The notes: generated by a model from the sequence alone, not told the origin. DNA of 64,000 nucleotides from Leuctra nigra (GCA_934045905.1 OW203765.1:20895409-20959408); one strand, 5' to 3'; shown: positions 48,733-62,500, numbered from the stretch's first letter. A program made the numbers and translations.

Positions 48733-49309
48733 TGTCACTCAACCATGAAGACACTGACTCTTTTACAACCCAAATTCCAAACATTCCATTTATCTATTTG
48801 TATTGAGTTAAAAGTTCATCCAAAATTTATAATTGTATGTATTTCATTCAAAATTATCATATTATAACCTAACAAAATGTAAACATACGTTTTCATTGTG
48901 ATTTTAATCAATAAATTGCTTTATGAAAATCTTTTAAGTTTGAACTAGGTAAGTAGTACGCATCTTTGAATGAGTTAAAAATATATTTTTTTCAAAATAA
49001 CAACGTAATAATATCTTGTTATTATATATTATGTTTTTGTTCATAATATGTTGTTATTTTAAGGGTAAAACATATAAATGTCACACTTCTGAGTGTGACA
49101 ATATTACTATTGTACTATTGTACTATTGTACTATTGTACTATTGCAATAGTACTATTGCCACACTCAGAAGTGTGACATTTTGATTCATAAATGTGAATT
49201 TTAAATACAGTTTAAATTTTAGCTGGATACGGTATTTCTGTTAAGTGACAGGAATATCTACATCACGGAATATTATGTTACATTCCCGTGGATATTCCAA
49301 AGTGATGTT
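48733..49309. other. 3' flank of membrane gene 2
   Basis: AATAAA at 48910-48915 fits the end of the transcript. At about 49080-49180, TGTCACACTTCTGAGTGTGA and its inverse bracket about five copies of a 9-bp word (ACTATTGTA), forming a small hairpin. Confidence 0.6.
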
Positions 49310-50521
49310 ATCTAGTGGAGCGGTCGCTCCACCCAGCCAAGTCGTACCGTACACTCACACTCACTCAACATACCGTAAATGACTAATAAACTGAGGAGCA
49401 GACCAACCACTTTTACTGTAAGCAACAACATGGCATTTTCGGCCTACTGGATCTTAAAATTGGAAAATCTCACATTGTTGCGATATATCTTAATTTCGAG
49501 CTATGGCCCACCCCACTACATATACCAAATTAGGGAACAATATGTTATGCCGTTTGCGAGCTAGAGGGCCGAGAAAACAGTGAAATTACACCACTTTCTG
49601 ATTCTGAAGATGATATCAGGAAACGTTGCTATCACCGCCACAGCCTAAACGGCTAAACCGATCGACCTGAAACTTTTACCACATATGCACTTTTGGCGTC
49701 TGATGATACCTTGCCTCTTGTGATTTTTTGTGCCGCCATTTTTAAACCGGAAGTGACGTCATAACTCAAAAACGTCTGGACCGATTAGAACGAAATTAGC
49801 GCCATTCGATTTAGATGGTCATCTATATGAAGTATCAATAAAAAAAATATTATTTTCTTATTTTCTAAACCGGAAGTGACGTCATAAATACGCAATATTT
49901 AACTTATTTCAAGAAATTATACTTAAAATACGTACATAATTAACTTACATTGTAACATAGACAATACAATTTATATATTCAAGGTAGCAGTGTTCTCGGC
50001 CGCCATTCCTGAAACCGGAAGTGACGTCATATATCTAAAACGCCTGTACCGATTGCAACTGAACTAGCTCCTGCGTATTCATTCTGCTATTTATTTGAAA
50101 AATCAATTGTGAAAAATGAATAAATTAATTAATGGTACCGGAAATGGCGGCAGGAACCACTAAATGAAACCGGAAGTGACGTCATATATTACAAACGGCA
50201 TGACCGATTTTACGGAAATATAGGGATTAGGAATTCAGATGGTCGTTCATGAAGGTATCAACTAGATAAAACTAGATTGTTTTCTTATTAACTATACCGG
50301 AATTCGGCCGCTATTTCAAAACCGGAAGTGACGTCATGTATCGAAAACGGCTGGATCGATTATAACGAAACTTAAGCTATTCTTCTTGGATAATCATTGT
50401 CATCTTAAACCAAACGCAACTTTTCATAGTAACCAAATCGGTTGAGGCGTATTTTTTTAAAGAAATTAGTCCCTGCTCGGACATGTGCTACAAGCTGTAT
50501 GTATAAACTAACAAAAGAAGT
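49310..50521. mobile_element. ETS/CRE-bearing repeat, copy B
   Basis: Same start as 31886 (TCTAGTGGAGCGGTCGCTCC). Five perfect copies of ACCGGAAGTGACGTCAT begin at 49746, 49869, 50014, 50169 and 50321, spaced 123-155 bp. Each is followed by an AACGGCTGGACCGAT-like word. The motif joins an ETS site (CCGGAAGT) to a CRE (TGACGTCA). Confidence 0.8.
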
Positions 50522-52364
50522 GATATCCCAGAAAAAACACTCCGTGTAAAAATACCAGCCAAGTCTCTTTAACTATAAAAAAAAATAGAAGAAATCTAAA
50601 AATTCAGCACTGAAAAGGAGTGATATCAAAAAAGGAGCCAAGTCAACGAATTTTCCAAATTTTAATCGTACCATTGAAATAAAAATATCAACCCCCGAGA
50701 AATACTTAAAAAAAGGACTTGGCGCATCGTTTTTTTAAAGACATTTTTCTATTCTTAAGCTTAAGCCACTCACATACTACGTAGTTCAGAAATGCCTAGA
50801 AAAATTGGGACAAAACTTTCAAATTAAATATTGAACATTCTGTAAAATATTTTAAATTTAAATATAAGTACGCAAAGAAACATAGCATTGTCTTACAAGC
50901 AATAAATACAGAACAGTTGTGTTTGTGATTGGTAGGTACCTATAGTTTTGTGGGTACATCAACATACCTACTACAGCATTATACTTGGAACCTTCTCGCC
51001 GTGTAATTAATTGCTATTAAGGGAGGACAATGGTGAAATTTCTACAAAATTTTTATATTTTCCAATTTTTTTTTATTTCCAATTTTTTTATATATAACTT
51101 TTATATAAAAGATATTAACTCTTTTAAGTAGTATTTTCCCTTGTAAGATACTGTATTTAATTGTTTTACTGTGATAACGTAATGCTTTCTAATGGTGTAC
51201 AATATTTCATATACGCTATTATATATATATTCCATATATATAAAATTAGCTTGATTATGCGTATTTATCTCAAAAAGTTCTTGTGCGATTGTCTTCATTT
51301 TTTTTTTGGATGTCCATGAATAGATTATAAAGGTTTAGACAGAGCCTTTTAGCCATATTGTACTTCATTCTTCTACAATAAATGTGTAACCAATAGTGTT
51401 GCTACAATATAATTAATTATTGTTTTTGATAATTTTTTTGTGCAGGCAAAAAAAATTATTTCAAAAATTCCTCTTACCAGATTGTTAATTATGTTTATAT
51501 GCAGCCTAAAATAATTTTTAATGTTGTTATCACAAAAAATTTGGAAATAAAACTGTACCAACGGAACTCACTTTTTTTTTAATACAAAATTATCTAGAAT
51601 CCAAAATTTTGATTTTTTTTTCAATTAAAAAATTTAAATTAAATCCTTTTTTATATGTTAGTAAACCCTGAAAATTTCACAGCCATTGCATTCTTATTGT
51701 AGATTTTAGGTTTTTCACCATTGTCCTCCCTTAATTAACATTTTATACCAAAAAAATGCATAAATTACATAACGTATTACTTTAGATAAAAATCTAGTCA
51801 GTAATTATTTGAGCAGCATGGCTCAGTGCACTAGTCACTTATACAAATCTCATTGACGGCCTTCTTGTAATGAGCGCTTTCGCTATTTCCCTCAGTCACG
51901 ATTGAGAAGTATGATTGATTAATATGACCCTAGAAATAGTGGCAATAACGAATAGACTAGGCCGCTTCCGTTTATTCGTTATTCGTTTATCCGTTTATTT
52001 CCTCTGAATATTGACAAAATACCAAAACTGCCAGTAGGTAAGAGTACTAGTTATATTAAAACGTAGTATGATTCGTCGATAATGAATGTGATATACTCAG
52101 GAAAATATACTTGTAGAGTTCTTCCTATACTTTTAGGATAGAAAAGTGTCTTTAAAAAAATGATGCGCCAAGTCCTTTTTTTAAGTATTTCTCGGGGGTT
52201 GATATTTTTATTTCAATGGTACGATTAAAATTTGGAAAATTCGTTGACTTGGCTCCTTTTTTGATATCACTCCTTTTCAGTGCTGAATTTTTAGATTTCT
52301 TCTATTTTTTTTTATAGTTAAAGAGACTTGGCTGGTATTTTTACACGGAGTGTTTTTTCTGGGT
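50522..52364. mobile_element. Foldback of the 32812 family, copy 3, with a long loop
   Basis: Arms of about 235 bp at 50522-50757 and 52133-52364 are nearly exact inverses (AACACTCCGTG, GAGCCAAGTCAACGAATTTT, GGACTTGGCGCATC). They enclose about 1.37 kb of AT-rich, non-coding sequence. In the spacer between genes 2 and 3. Confidence 0.85.
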
Positions 52365-52869
52365 ATTTTATTAGTGTAACAATGGCAACATCATTTTTAG
52401 TTGATAAAAATGACATCAGTCGACAGGAATACCTACCACATTCCCTCATAAATGTCCACTGAATATAAATTTAAATTTCATATTTATCAACATTTACACT
52501 TTTGAGTTTTGTTATTTATAATTGCTATAGCAAACGTTACAATTAGCTCTCATATGACGCAAAAAATAATAAAAGTGCAGACATACGATGCCATAAAATT
52601 AGAAACATCCAATCAAGGCAATAATTGTCGGCATTTCCACTTCACACTTGAGTTGTTAATCTATTTATAGAAACAAAACGTATCCTGTAGGTATGCTTTT
52701 ATAAATATGTTATAATATGTTGTTATTTTGAAAGGTACAGTAGAAACATGACTCATAGAATTGATGATCTAAATATAAGTTGCAGAATCTTCCAAGATAG
52801 AAGATGAAAGAGAATTGGTAGGTACCTACATACCACAAATAATCCGTTGCTAAAATGAAGTTCACCAGG

Positions 52870-53177
52870 CTCATTCTACAACTTCATTGCTGGTCGCCTA
52901 GCAATTTCTTCTATAAGATTAACATTGAAATAATGGTGTTGTTCACTGCCATTTGCTCTCACTCGCAGCGCTAGCGGCAATGGAGGTATCTCTCTCTGAT
53001 TGGTTGGTCTCTGAATCCAAGATCTATGAATCAAACTCCCGCCAAGGTTTAAAAACCTTCCATTCCGCTAGATGCATTTTGATTGGCTCTCTCCCGGACG
53101 ATTAGAACAGCAGCGCCATCTACAATAGTTTTGCGTGAACAACCCCAGGCGACCAGCAATGCAGTTGTAGAATGAGG
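52870..53177. mobile_element. TIR element upstream of membrane gene 3, about 305 bp
   Basis: TCATTCTACAACTTCATTGC (continuing TGGTCGCCT) faces AGGCGACCAGCAATGCAGTT (continuing GTAGAATGA). GGC lies on both sides. It ends about 355 bp before the gene 3 start codon. Confidence 0.8.
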
Positions 53178-53188
53178 CCCCTGGAGGT

Positions 53189-53306
53189 CTATTCTAGAAC
53201 GATTTTCCAATTCCATTCTGGTGGAATTCAGTCACGGCCATAAGGATTAACATGGTAATGGAATTGAATTCTAGTAGAATTGGAAATTTAAAAGTTCTAG
53301 AATAGG
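53189..53306. mobile_element. Short TIR MITE, family C copy 3
   Basis: ATTCTAGAACGATTTTCC at the left, GTTCTAGAATAG at the right, with GTCACGGCCATAAGG inside. Next to the element at 52870 and within 230 bp of the gene 3 start codon. Confidence 0.7.
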
Positions 53307-53532
53307 GCCCCTGTTTGTACTTTTCCGTTGTTAATCGGCAGCACCACCAAAATAATGACTTTCGATCCAAGGTACTTATATTTCGTCTCTTCGCACCATG
53401 TATTCCAGGAAGCTCAGAAGTCTGTGAAATGACCTAATCTCAAAATTGACATTTCTATATCGTGAACACCAAAGTTATAAATTGAACAGTAGGTACCTAA
53501 ACTAGTATTTTTCATAGTAAGCATAGTTTTTG

Positions 53533-53586
53533 ATGGGGGCGGATGCTTTCAAGGACGTGGGCTTCATGCTCAAATTTGTGTCTTGG
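53533..53586 (+). CDS. Membrane gene 3 exon 1
   Basis: 18 codons, MGADAFKDVGFMLKFVSW, donor GTAAGT; matches gene 2 exon 1. It is followed by a 6.3-kb intron. Confidence 0.8.
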
Positions 53587-56500
53587 GTAAGTGATTCTGA
53601 TGCCTAATTATTATACCTAAGATCTACGATCACCACTCTTCACACTTCAACTATTCTTCAAATCCAAGCAAGTGTTTTCAGCTTGTCTGCATAGCACAGT
53701 TTAATTTATGAGAATGTTAAATTATATTCAATTAATAAAATATATTGACTAGTATTTATTGAATTATTTATTGATAATGTGGAAAATTATAGTTATTTAA
53801 TTATAGCAGGTAAGGTAAGTATAGTTAGGTAGGTACTTCTTTGTTATTCAGGCAGCTGTCACAATTGACAGATCATTGGGCTGCCATGTCATTTCGAACA
53901 TAAATTACAACTCAATTTTAGCAATCGTCAATCTACCTTTGGAGGAAGGATTGAATACTGGAAATAATTTTCTCTAGTTATAAGTATACTTTTTAAACCT
54001 ATAGTCTTATAGTCTTCATTAGAGAATATTATTATGAGGAGTCCCAACTGTAGGTGGTGTACTAGCTTAAAAATTAATTTAATGACAGGCTTTAAGCCTT
54101 TAAGCATTCATTTCCCCTCCCTATGTTCTTATATATTTGTCAAGTCAAGATAAAAAATATGCTTAATAAGTGTTAAAATTGCGTACAAATGCACCAAATT
54201 CGTACCTGAATTTCAAAATTTTTCAGGGGTTGTGACCCGTACCCGCATTTTACTGGGGCCCACTCCCCAGCCTCCCATTGTCTTCGTAGACACTAGTATC
54301 TTCAGATTAAGTTCAACTATTACCCCCCCCCCTTTTCATATTTAGTTCCTACGCGCCTGTTTAATCAGTTGGGTAGCATTTACAATAGCATAACTTTAAC
54401 GTGGACGACGTTAGATTTTGACTCGAAATGAAATGACCAAGATTAAGGCTATCGAGCACCTCAATACAAACGATTGTGAATTAGGTATTATCCATCTTAA
54501 TTACAAGTTAGTTCTCGTCCATTTATGTGACCTATACCTTCCCACTCACCCGTTGAAGAATGAAGAGCAGATAAATGAACCTGCAGGAAATTTAAGAATT
54601 TACAGAACATTGACTTAATGGGCCTCTAGAGAGGATCCAAAGGAAACTTTTTAACGATTGCTAAGAACTTGACAGTAAAATATAATCTGCCAAAAGTTTT
54701 GATTAGTAACAATATTTTAGAAGTAGGTATAGAACACTTATAGAACACCCTACAAACACTGGGCGGCCCGGGCTTCTGCCCATCTAGCGCCCAAGTGGGA
54801 CGTCCCGGGCGGGAACTACTAGGGCATGCCCTGGGCCTGCCCAACGGAGCCCAACCGATCCGTTTTATCTGGCTGTAAAATTTCTAGGAATGTCCCGTCT
54901 TGGTCCCGCCCGGGAATGGCTAGGGACGGCCCGCTCGGGCGCTACGACTGTTTGAATTTGAGCTGCTCTAATGACTTATTTTTTTCATATTTATAACTTC
55001 ATTTCTATAATAATTACATCTACATTTCACATGGATATATTGATTTAAGAATAAATATGTTTACAATTCCAAAGCAAAGTATTCATACCATTTTAAACGT
55101 TATTAGTAAAGTTTCTTTTATGAACTCGGCAGTCGGCCATCTTCGTGAATCAACTTGTTTCCGTTCTCCCTTCTTCATTTCATTTTCAAACGCGGCGTTT
55201 GACGTTTGTTGATATTTTACTGAGTGTCATGAGTGTGTAGTTTACGTCCTTTTGAGTGATTTTGAATGTGATTTCAATTATTATCTGTGTCCGTGAATGC
55301 AGTGTTCACTGCCGAATAGTTTGTCTCAGTTCATACCATTTAATGTGACACAAATCGTGAAATAATTACAGTTTTGTTGTGCCTCTTTTGCTTGGATTTT
55401 CATCACAGAGCCATACAACCCATTGAAGGTGAGTCTTCATCACAACTACATAAGTATCCAGGCATTAATCGTTGTTACTTTAGTTTTGTATGCTGGGGAT
55501 ACTAATAAACCAATAGGTAGTGTGACCAATGTTCAGTAAACATTAACCTCACATGTACATTTTTGAAATGTAGCAATTTATGCAAAGTAAAATTTCCAAC
55601 TAGGAAGGACCTTAGGTATTTATAAAATAAATAAAGTAGGTAAACAGTTTGCTTGGCGTGGTAGTCTATACATATCAGTGGTAGTAGTCAGTAGGAACAC
55701 TACCTGTAGGTAGGTACCTAGTACGTACCTCCGCCTATTTTGGGAATATTTTCACCTCTACATTAACCAATAACCATCCCACATACCTACCAAGGCACCT
55801 ACTGCAGTTTTAATAATGTTACTTGTTAAAGGTGAATCTACTCTGGAAGAAAATAGGCTATAAAGATATTGAACTCCAGAAACAAAGCGCGTATTCGTCC
55901 TGCGAGCGAACCAAGCTGTATCGTCAAACCGAGCCGAAACATTAAGAACCGAACCGAGCAGAGTGGTAAATATTTTCATTATATTTAATTATTTAACTTT
56001 ATGAAGGATTTTAGATATATACAGCAATTATTTTTGTTTATGTAGGTAGGTACCTTACAAGGCCAATAACAAACATTTTTGTTGTGATCCGAAAGTAAAA
56101 ATTATGTTGCATGGAAATTACATTCTTGTCGGAGGTAGTAGATACATACATTGAATGGTGGTCCCGCTTCATTCAAATACGTAGTAAAATTTTTGGGATT
56201 GAATGTTGTCATCCAAAAAAATAAACCGCACCTTTTGAATTTCCTCTAACGCGCCGGTGGTAAGAGAGCAGCCATTCCATGCGAATGCAGACATATGCCA
56301 CATAATACATATGACTGCTGAATTATTAAATGTAAATAAATCAGCATGTTTTTATATTATATTCATGGTATTTTCTTGCTGATTCCAAATATGTAATCAG
56401 TTTTGTGCTAAGTTTGATTAGTTATTTTGTTATCAGTAAAATTGTGGGACCGCATTTAAATTTAAATTTTGTGTCGAACCATGTAAATTACATAAAAAAT

Positions 56501-59500
56501 TTAGAAGGCTGCACAATGATCCTAACTATTTTTATTTTGATGAATAAGATGCTGAACATAGCATCTTACACCCGTACACCCGTAACACGGAATGGCTGAG
56601 AGGAAATTAATTTGAGTTGCTAACTTTCACCTTACTTTTTGTAGGTTCTACAGATTCACCGTGAACTTGCCCTGCTCTTATTCTAGAGTCGATTTAATTG
56701 CCTACCTACTTCAATTAAAAAGTAAATTTACTTCTTGGCAAATTAGCGAGAATTCTGAAGATGCACAGGACTTGGGACTTCATCGAGTTAATGGATTAAA
56801 TGTTACCTACCCTACAGATGTAATGATTCAGAACTCTCTGATGGTAAGCCACATTTTAGTATTTTATATGTGTAGTATTTCCTCTAACCTTACCTATAAA
56901 TCACATTTATGCAATATAGAATGTTTCAAATTTTTATTGGGGTTTTAAATAAATAGTGTACCTAATGGTACTAATTTTACCTCAAGTGATTATTGTGGCA
57001 GGTCACACAACACAAAAGCGATTTTTGTATTATTCATTGCCAAGAAGTTTATCCTATCAATTTACAAATTCTTCATTGAATCTATCCTTTTTTTTTAGGG
57101 ATCACTCTGTGCCAAAAATTCAATTTTTAAATTTTTTGTAAAGACTGTTATTTGCAGCTATCTGCTATTGCAGTTATTTACATAAATAGTTCTTGTGTAG
57201 TAGGTAGAAACTATTTGCTAGGCAGTCTCATGCTCAAAAGAAGTTGCATCCACATAGATTGCGGATGTCAGTCCTCGACACCACAAGACCGTGTGCTAAT
57301 AATTTATGGATGGAATCCAGTATCTGGCCATTAAATCGGAAAATTCTTTTGAGCATAGCATAATAATAGTGTTAAATATTGACAAAATTAGCAAGATCTT
57401 ATGATAACAAGATCTTGTAAATGTTGGACTTTCATTGGTCTGACCGAATAAAAATTTACACAAAAAATAAAAAAACACTTCTAACAATACGCTGCATGAT
57501 CTTGCTAAACTTTTCAAGATCTTGTATAAATCTTGTTTAGGTTAGAATCTGTACCTACAATAATAAATAATTGCAAATATCTTGCGAACATTATTAGTAC
57601 TGTACAAGGTACATTACCTAAATACTTTGCAATTTTATTTTTTCAGATGAAAGAAATACGTATTCAATAGCATTCATTTTCTTGAAAAACTGAAGATGAA
57701 AAATTGTGCCAACATATCCGTGAGTGAAGTAAAATCCGAATTGTGTCTTGTCGATAAAGAGACAGCGTGCCAGACTCACTGCCAGGTAGTACCTACCTCA
57801 GAATGTTTTGATACTATGTGACGTGTGAAGGTTGAAGGACATTTAAATTATGCTTTTTAGAAACTGCACTGAGAATATAACAATATGAAAGTAATCAGTA
57901 TGGTCTTTATCATAGATGCACTGTTAATAATGCATAGAAAATTATTTGCGCATGATGATAACTGCAGATGTTAGGTACAAATATTTTTAGTTTGTTTATT
58001 GTCGACATATTTTGCTGCATACATATTTAAAGTTTTGTTTGTTACTTAATTGTCATGCAAATGAAGCTATACCTACCTACTACCAGATAACTTACCTACT
58101 TAATTTGCAATTTTAAGTGATGTGGTAGTATAGTCTTTTACAATAATATACGTTTATATTATATGAAACTGTTTTTTTTTTAATTTTCGTGTGTTTTCCT
58201 GCTCTTTATTATTCCTAAAATTCAATTGCAGTGAATCTCCTATGTGTAGCATTTTATTTTTTGTAATTTATCAAAACAATATAGTTAGTAAGTAGGGAAT
58301 ACGTGAAAAAATTATTATTGAAACGATTCAATCGTCCTGTAAGAGATTATCAAAAAATAATTGCTAATTTCAAAATCCAACAACCGATTCATGTATAAAC
58401 AAAAATTATGGATCTTTTTATCCTTCTTCATTTTTTTATGAATAAGGTACCTAGGTAATACTTAAGTCTCGTGAAATTTTGTTCCAGTAAGTTTTTAAAT
58501 ATCAACGCAAATAATTACTGACATTTGTCACCCGCGAAATGTAATAAATTAATTCATGCAAATGAAATTCAATTATAATGGGACTTTTGGCGGGAAAAAA
58601 CGACGTATTACAAGAATCCACTTACACTAATGTGTTACCATTGTGGATCATCTGTCAATTTTCTGTAAATTTTCATGTTAAAAGTAATCAAACTTTGTAA
58701 ATTCATTCCTTGAAAACTATTCATCCCACAGCAAAAATAAAATCACATCTGTGTTCAGCAACATAATCAACTTTCATAAAATAATGGTCTATTATTCTGA
58801 AATCTGAATTTCACGAGACTTCCCCATTATGTGACAGTCAAGTTGAGGATTTCAAATGATCCCAAAATATTTCCTCCAAATAAAAATGCGTTAAAAATAA
58901 AAACAGTAGGAGGTACCTTAGGTAATGTGTCAAGTCAGTGGAACAGCTTTCAAACAATAGGGAAACATGGCGAGATAAAATAACTTCCAATAACCACTGA
59001 TTAACTTTATAATATACCGGCTATTTTTTTTTATTAATATTTGACCATTTAAATGCATTTCTAATGTGTTTGAGTAGGTACCTAGTAAGTACCTACTGTT
59101 CTTCTAGTTGACATAACAAATTACAACTGTTGTGAAATATTCCGTGAACTGTGAACTAATACATTGACCCTGGAAGGAAATACCTGGATTATTTTTTTCG
59201 TATGGCAACGCCCACTCTCCGAAATTGTGAAAAAATCTCGTTTCTCGTGTCACTCACGTTTGCAATTAATTATGTCTTAATAAAACGTATTTTTTCCAGG
59301 TACATTCGCATTCAAAATTAGTGCCTATATGCACGTGTCTGGATCAGAGGCACGTTTTATAGGTAGGTACTGCATTTTGAATGAGAGTGTACCTAGCAAG
59401 CTAGCACGTGACCGTTATGGAATGTGCGTAGGGGGAGGGGGCTACAGAGCGAGCAGCTGCTCCCGCGCGGGCCGCCCGGGCGGGGGCCAGGGCCGGCCTA

Positions 59501-62500
59501 TGCCTCCCGCGCGGGCCGCCCGGGAGGGTCCAGGGACGGCCCATACCTCCCGCGCGGGCGTCATGGGACGGCCCATGGCGCCGCCCGGGCTTATTCCCAG
59601 TGGCAGGCCCCGGGAGTCTCACTCCATGCTAATCACCCATAAGACGGGAGGTCCCTGGGCAGGCCCGTACGCCCATCTGGGACGGCCTAGGACGCGCCAA
59701 GGGACCTCCCAGTGTTTGTAGGGCACTTATTTAGATATTTAAAAAAATTAAAGGGCTACTGTGTTAATAAAAATTTTGCCAGTACAATAAAGATTTTAAT
59801 ATATTATAAATAATCGGGTAACAATATCACCAAGGTATGTTCTATTTCGGGTTGAAATCCTGGTTAAATGAACATCAGGATAGCCATCCAACTGACGTCG
59901 AAACAAGATGCACAGTGTCTTATTTCAACGACAGGTCTTCTCGATCATCTGTCTCGTCTTGTTCGAGATATATGGAGGATATTTGGCACATAATCACATG
60001 ATGATAACTCTGTCTATCCACTCCTACGTCATCATTCTGGCCGCTCTGCTGCTCTGTACAGCCATCTCAGGCAAGAACGACTTCTTCGTAAGTATAACGA
60101 ACATGCATTTCACATTATTCAAATTAGGACACACTTTTAGTGAAGTTTTAGTAATTAGTTAATAATAATTAATGACTCAGTCAAATGATAAACTTTGGAC
60201 GGATAATTTTAGGAATTCAGTGATACGTACACAGGCGCGTATGAGGGACGGGAGGGGGGGGGGGGGGAATTCCCCATCCCCTCCCTGTTTTTATCTATTT
60301 GTGTGTCAAGATAAAATTTGCTTTGAAATATTCACAGGATGCACCAAATTCATTCCTGAAATTCAAAATATATTCGGGGCTACACCCAGAGTACTGGTGG
60401 GACCTGCCCCCAGACCCATTATCTTCCACTTCCACATTATCTTATCTTTCAAGAGGGAATGGGAAAATAATCTACATAAAAAGCTCCATATTTGGGGTAA
60501 ATTTATGCTTTTTAAAAGTTTTAAGTTGTAAAAGGTCTATATAGAAGTAACATGCAGTTCACCAATCAGGTATGATTACAAAGTTTACTTTTTTTAAAGA
60601 AACAACGAGACAACTTACTTAAACGAATACACCACAAGATGGAGCTAATGCATGTAGTTACGTGTACGCATATTCTGTCTTGTTATAAGTAGGTATACGC
60701 ACTTCCAGTCCAGTGCAGAAAATGCTTATTCGAATATCATTTCCCAAATTTTCAAATAATTCAAACTTCATAATCTAGTCTCTGTCTGCGTCACAGCAGC
60801 CATTTTACTCTCTACCTCGCCGCCATTTTGTCTTCCAGTTCAAGACGTTCGGCTGCATCGGGTCCGTGCTGCACACCGGTACCGGCTTGTTGTTGCTGTT
60901 CGGTTATGTTGGCAGCCTTGACTCCAAGAACGAGACTCTGGTCTGCATCGTCGGCATCATGATCTTCGCCAGCGGCATGTTGCTGCTCGTCGCCTTCCTC
61001 GTGGACGTCAACGCCGACGTCGGCAGGATCTTCAAGTCGCCGGACTCCATCATCAAGTTGGCCACGTTGGTTAGTTGTTTTGTATCATGGAGTTTTGTAC
61101 CGCGTTGGAGAGGAAAAGAATAGAAGCTGTGCGAGAATGCAAGGCTTTAGTGGTGAGGGGGGGGGGGGGGGGGGGGGTGTCCACTGATACTTGACACTTT
61201 GTGACGGGGCGGGTGGAGGGGGTGGGGGCTTATCAGTAGCAGGACGTCATGTTACCTTTTGATGTAGATGTTTTAAATCAATTTAAATTACATTTGACAG
61301 GGTCGAGACCATAATTATTTCGCTTTAATCGATATTGATTGATAACATGATACATCTAATTATGGGGGAGCCGATTAGATGACATCAGCTGGGGTGGGGG
61401 GGGGGGGGGGGGGGTGTTCAAAAGCCTACAAACATTGTAAAATGCCAAAATACAACCTTTGTGTGGATTCAGTTCCTTTTTCTAGTGGATAATATTATAT
61501 CATTAAATATTGGGATACACTCTAAAACCAACATTGTGAGCCCACGATCTGGTCTATTCATATACCTTAGCTTGGATGTCCTTGGATGTCATTGGGATAT
61601 AAACAATAAAATACTGTATTTTCCTTAACTCTTTGAGTTTCGCGTTGGTCATCGTGGTGCAGATGACCAGAAAAGAATTGTCCCAAGTGACACCAAAGTG
61701 ACACTACAAGCCAAAAACAGATTGAGAGCTATTCTGCTGTGTGCCAACAAAATGGCCGCCCCAACCAGCGTGACGTCACATGCAGGTCTATTCTATGTCA
61801 GATGTTGCTGATCGCCTCCACGGCCTACTTGTCCACACGCTGCTTCAAGTTCCGCTCACTGGGAGCGCTCGAGACGTTCTACCTAGCGCTACCTGGTGGC
61901 GTCCTGATAGTAGGCATTCTCGTCGCCAGCTACATCTTCGGGGATCCTCATAGAGGCCTGGTGAGTACATTCCAAGGTTTGTGGAATAGAACTTGCCTGT
62001 TCGTTTCTCGATGATGAACGATAGAATCACGAATATATCCGTTAAACAAGACTAAAGCAAGATATCATTCGGCGGCATGAATCCATCTAGAGTCTCTGAC
62101 TCTACATCAGAATCTCAGAATCTTATCAGAATCTTACTCTGATCACTATCAGAGTAATCATAGAGTGATTGATCACTTATACACCGGGAGGGGGGGGGGG
62201 GGGGGGGGGCAATGGGGACGCTTGCCTCCCTCATGCCCCCCCCCCCCCCCTTGGATATCAGGAAATCAACATTTTTGTGGTGTTTTACATAATATAGTTG
62301 GCCCCCAATGATTTAAAGGCTTCTTGACAGCGAGGTCATTATTGTGCATACTTTCCTAGGAGGGCACCGGTCCGAGGGAGTCTGTTACCCAAGGCCGTCT
62401 GGTTGCAGGCAATGCTGTTGATGATCTGCCTCGCTGCCTTGAATCTCCCCTGATTCGTGCTAGCGATGATCACGTAGAGGGCACCGGTCCGAGGGAGTCT

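Larger units (their letters stand above)
54748..59723. mobile_element. Candidate 5-kb TIR element with GC-rich ends
   Basis: CCCTACAAACACTGGG at 54748-54763 has its exact inverse at 59708-59723. Inside each end is a GC-rich zone (about 54765-54950 and 59455-59705) with GGGACGGCCC and GGGCCTGCCC words. The interior is AT-rich and holds exon-like pieces at 55428 (donor), 56645-56843, 57647-57785 and 59300-59362. No transposase is recognised and no clear target duplication seen. It lies in intron 1 of membrane gene 3. Confidence 0.55.

Noticed and set aside
59329..59721. 130-codon plus-strand frame rich in Gly, Pro and Arg
   Set aside because: It lies over the GC-rich zone of the candidate TIR element, with low-complexity composition and overlapping open frames on both strands. 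It reflects base composition only.
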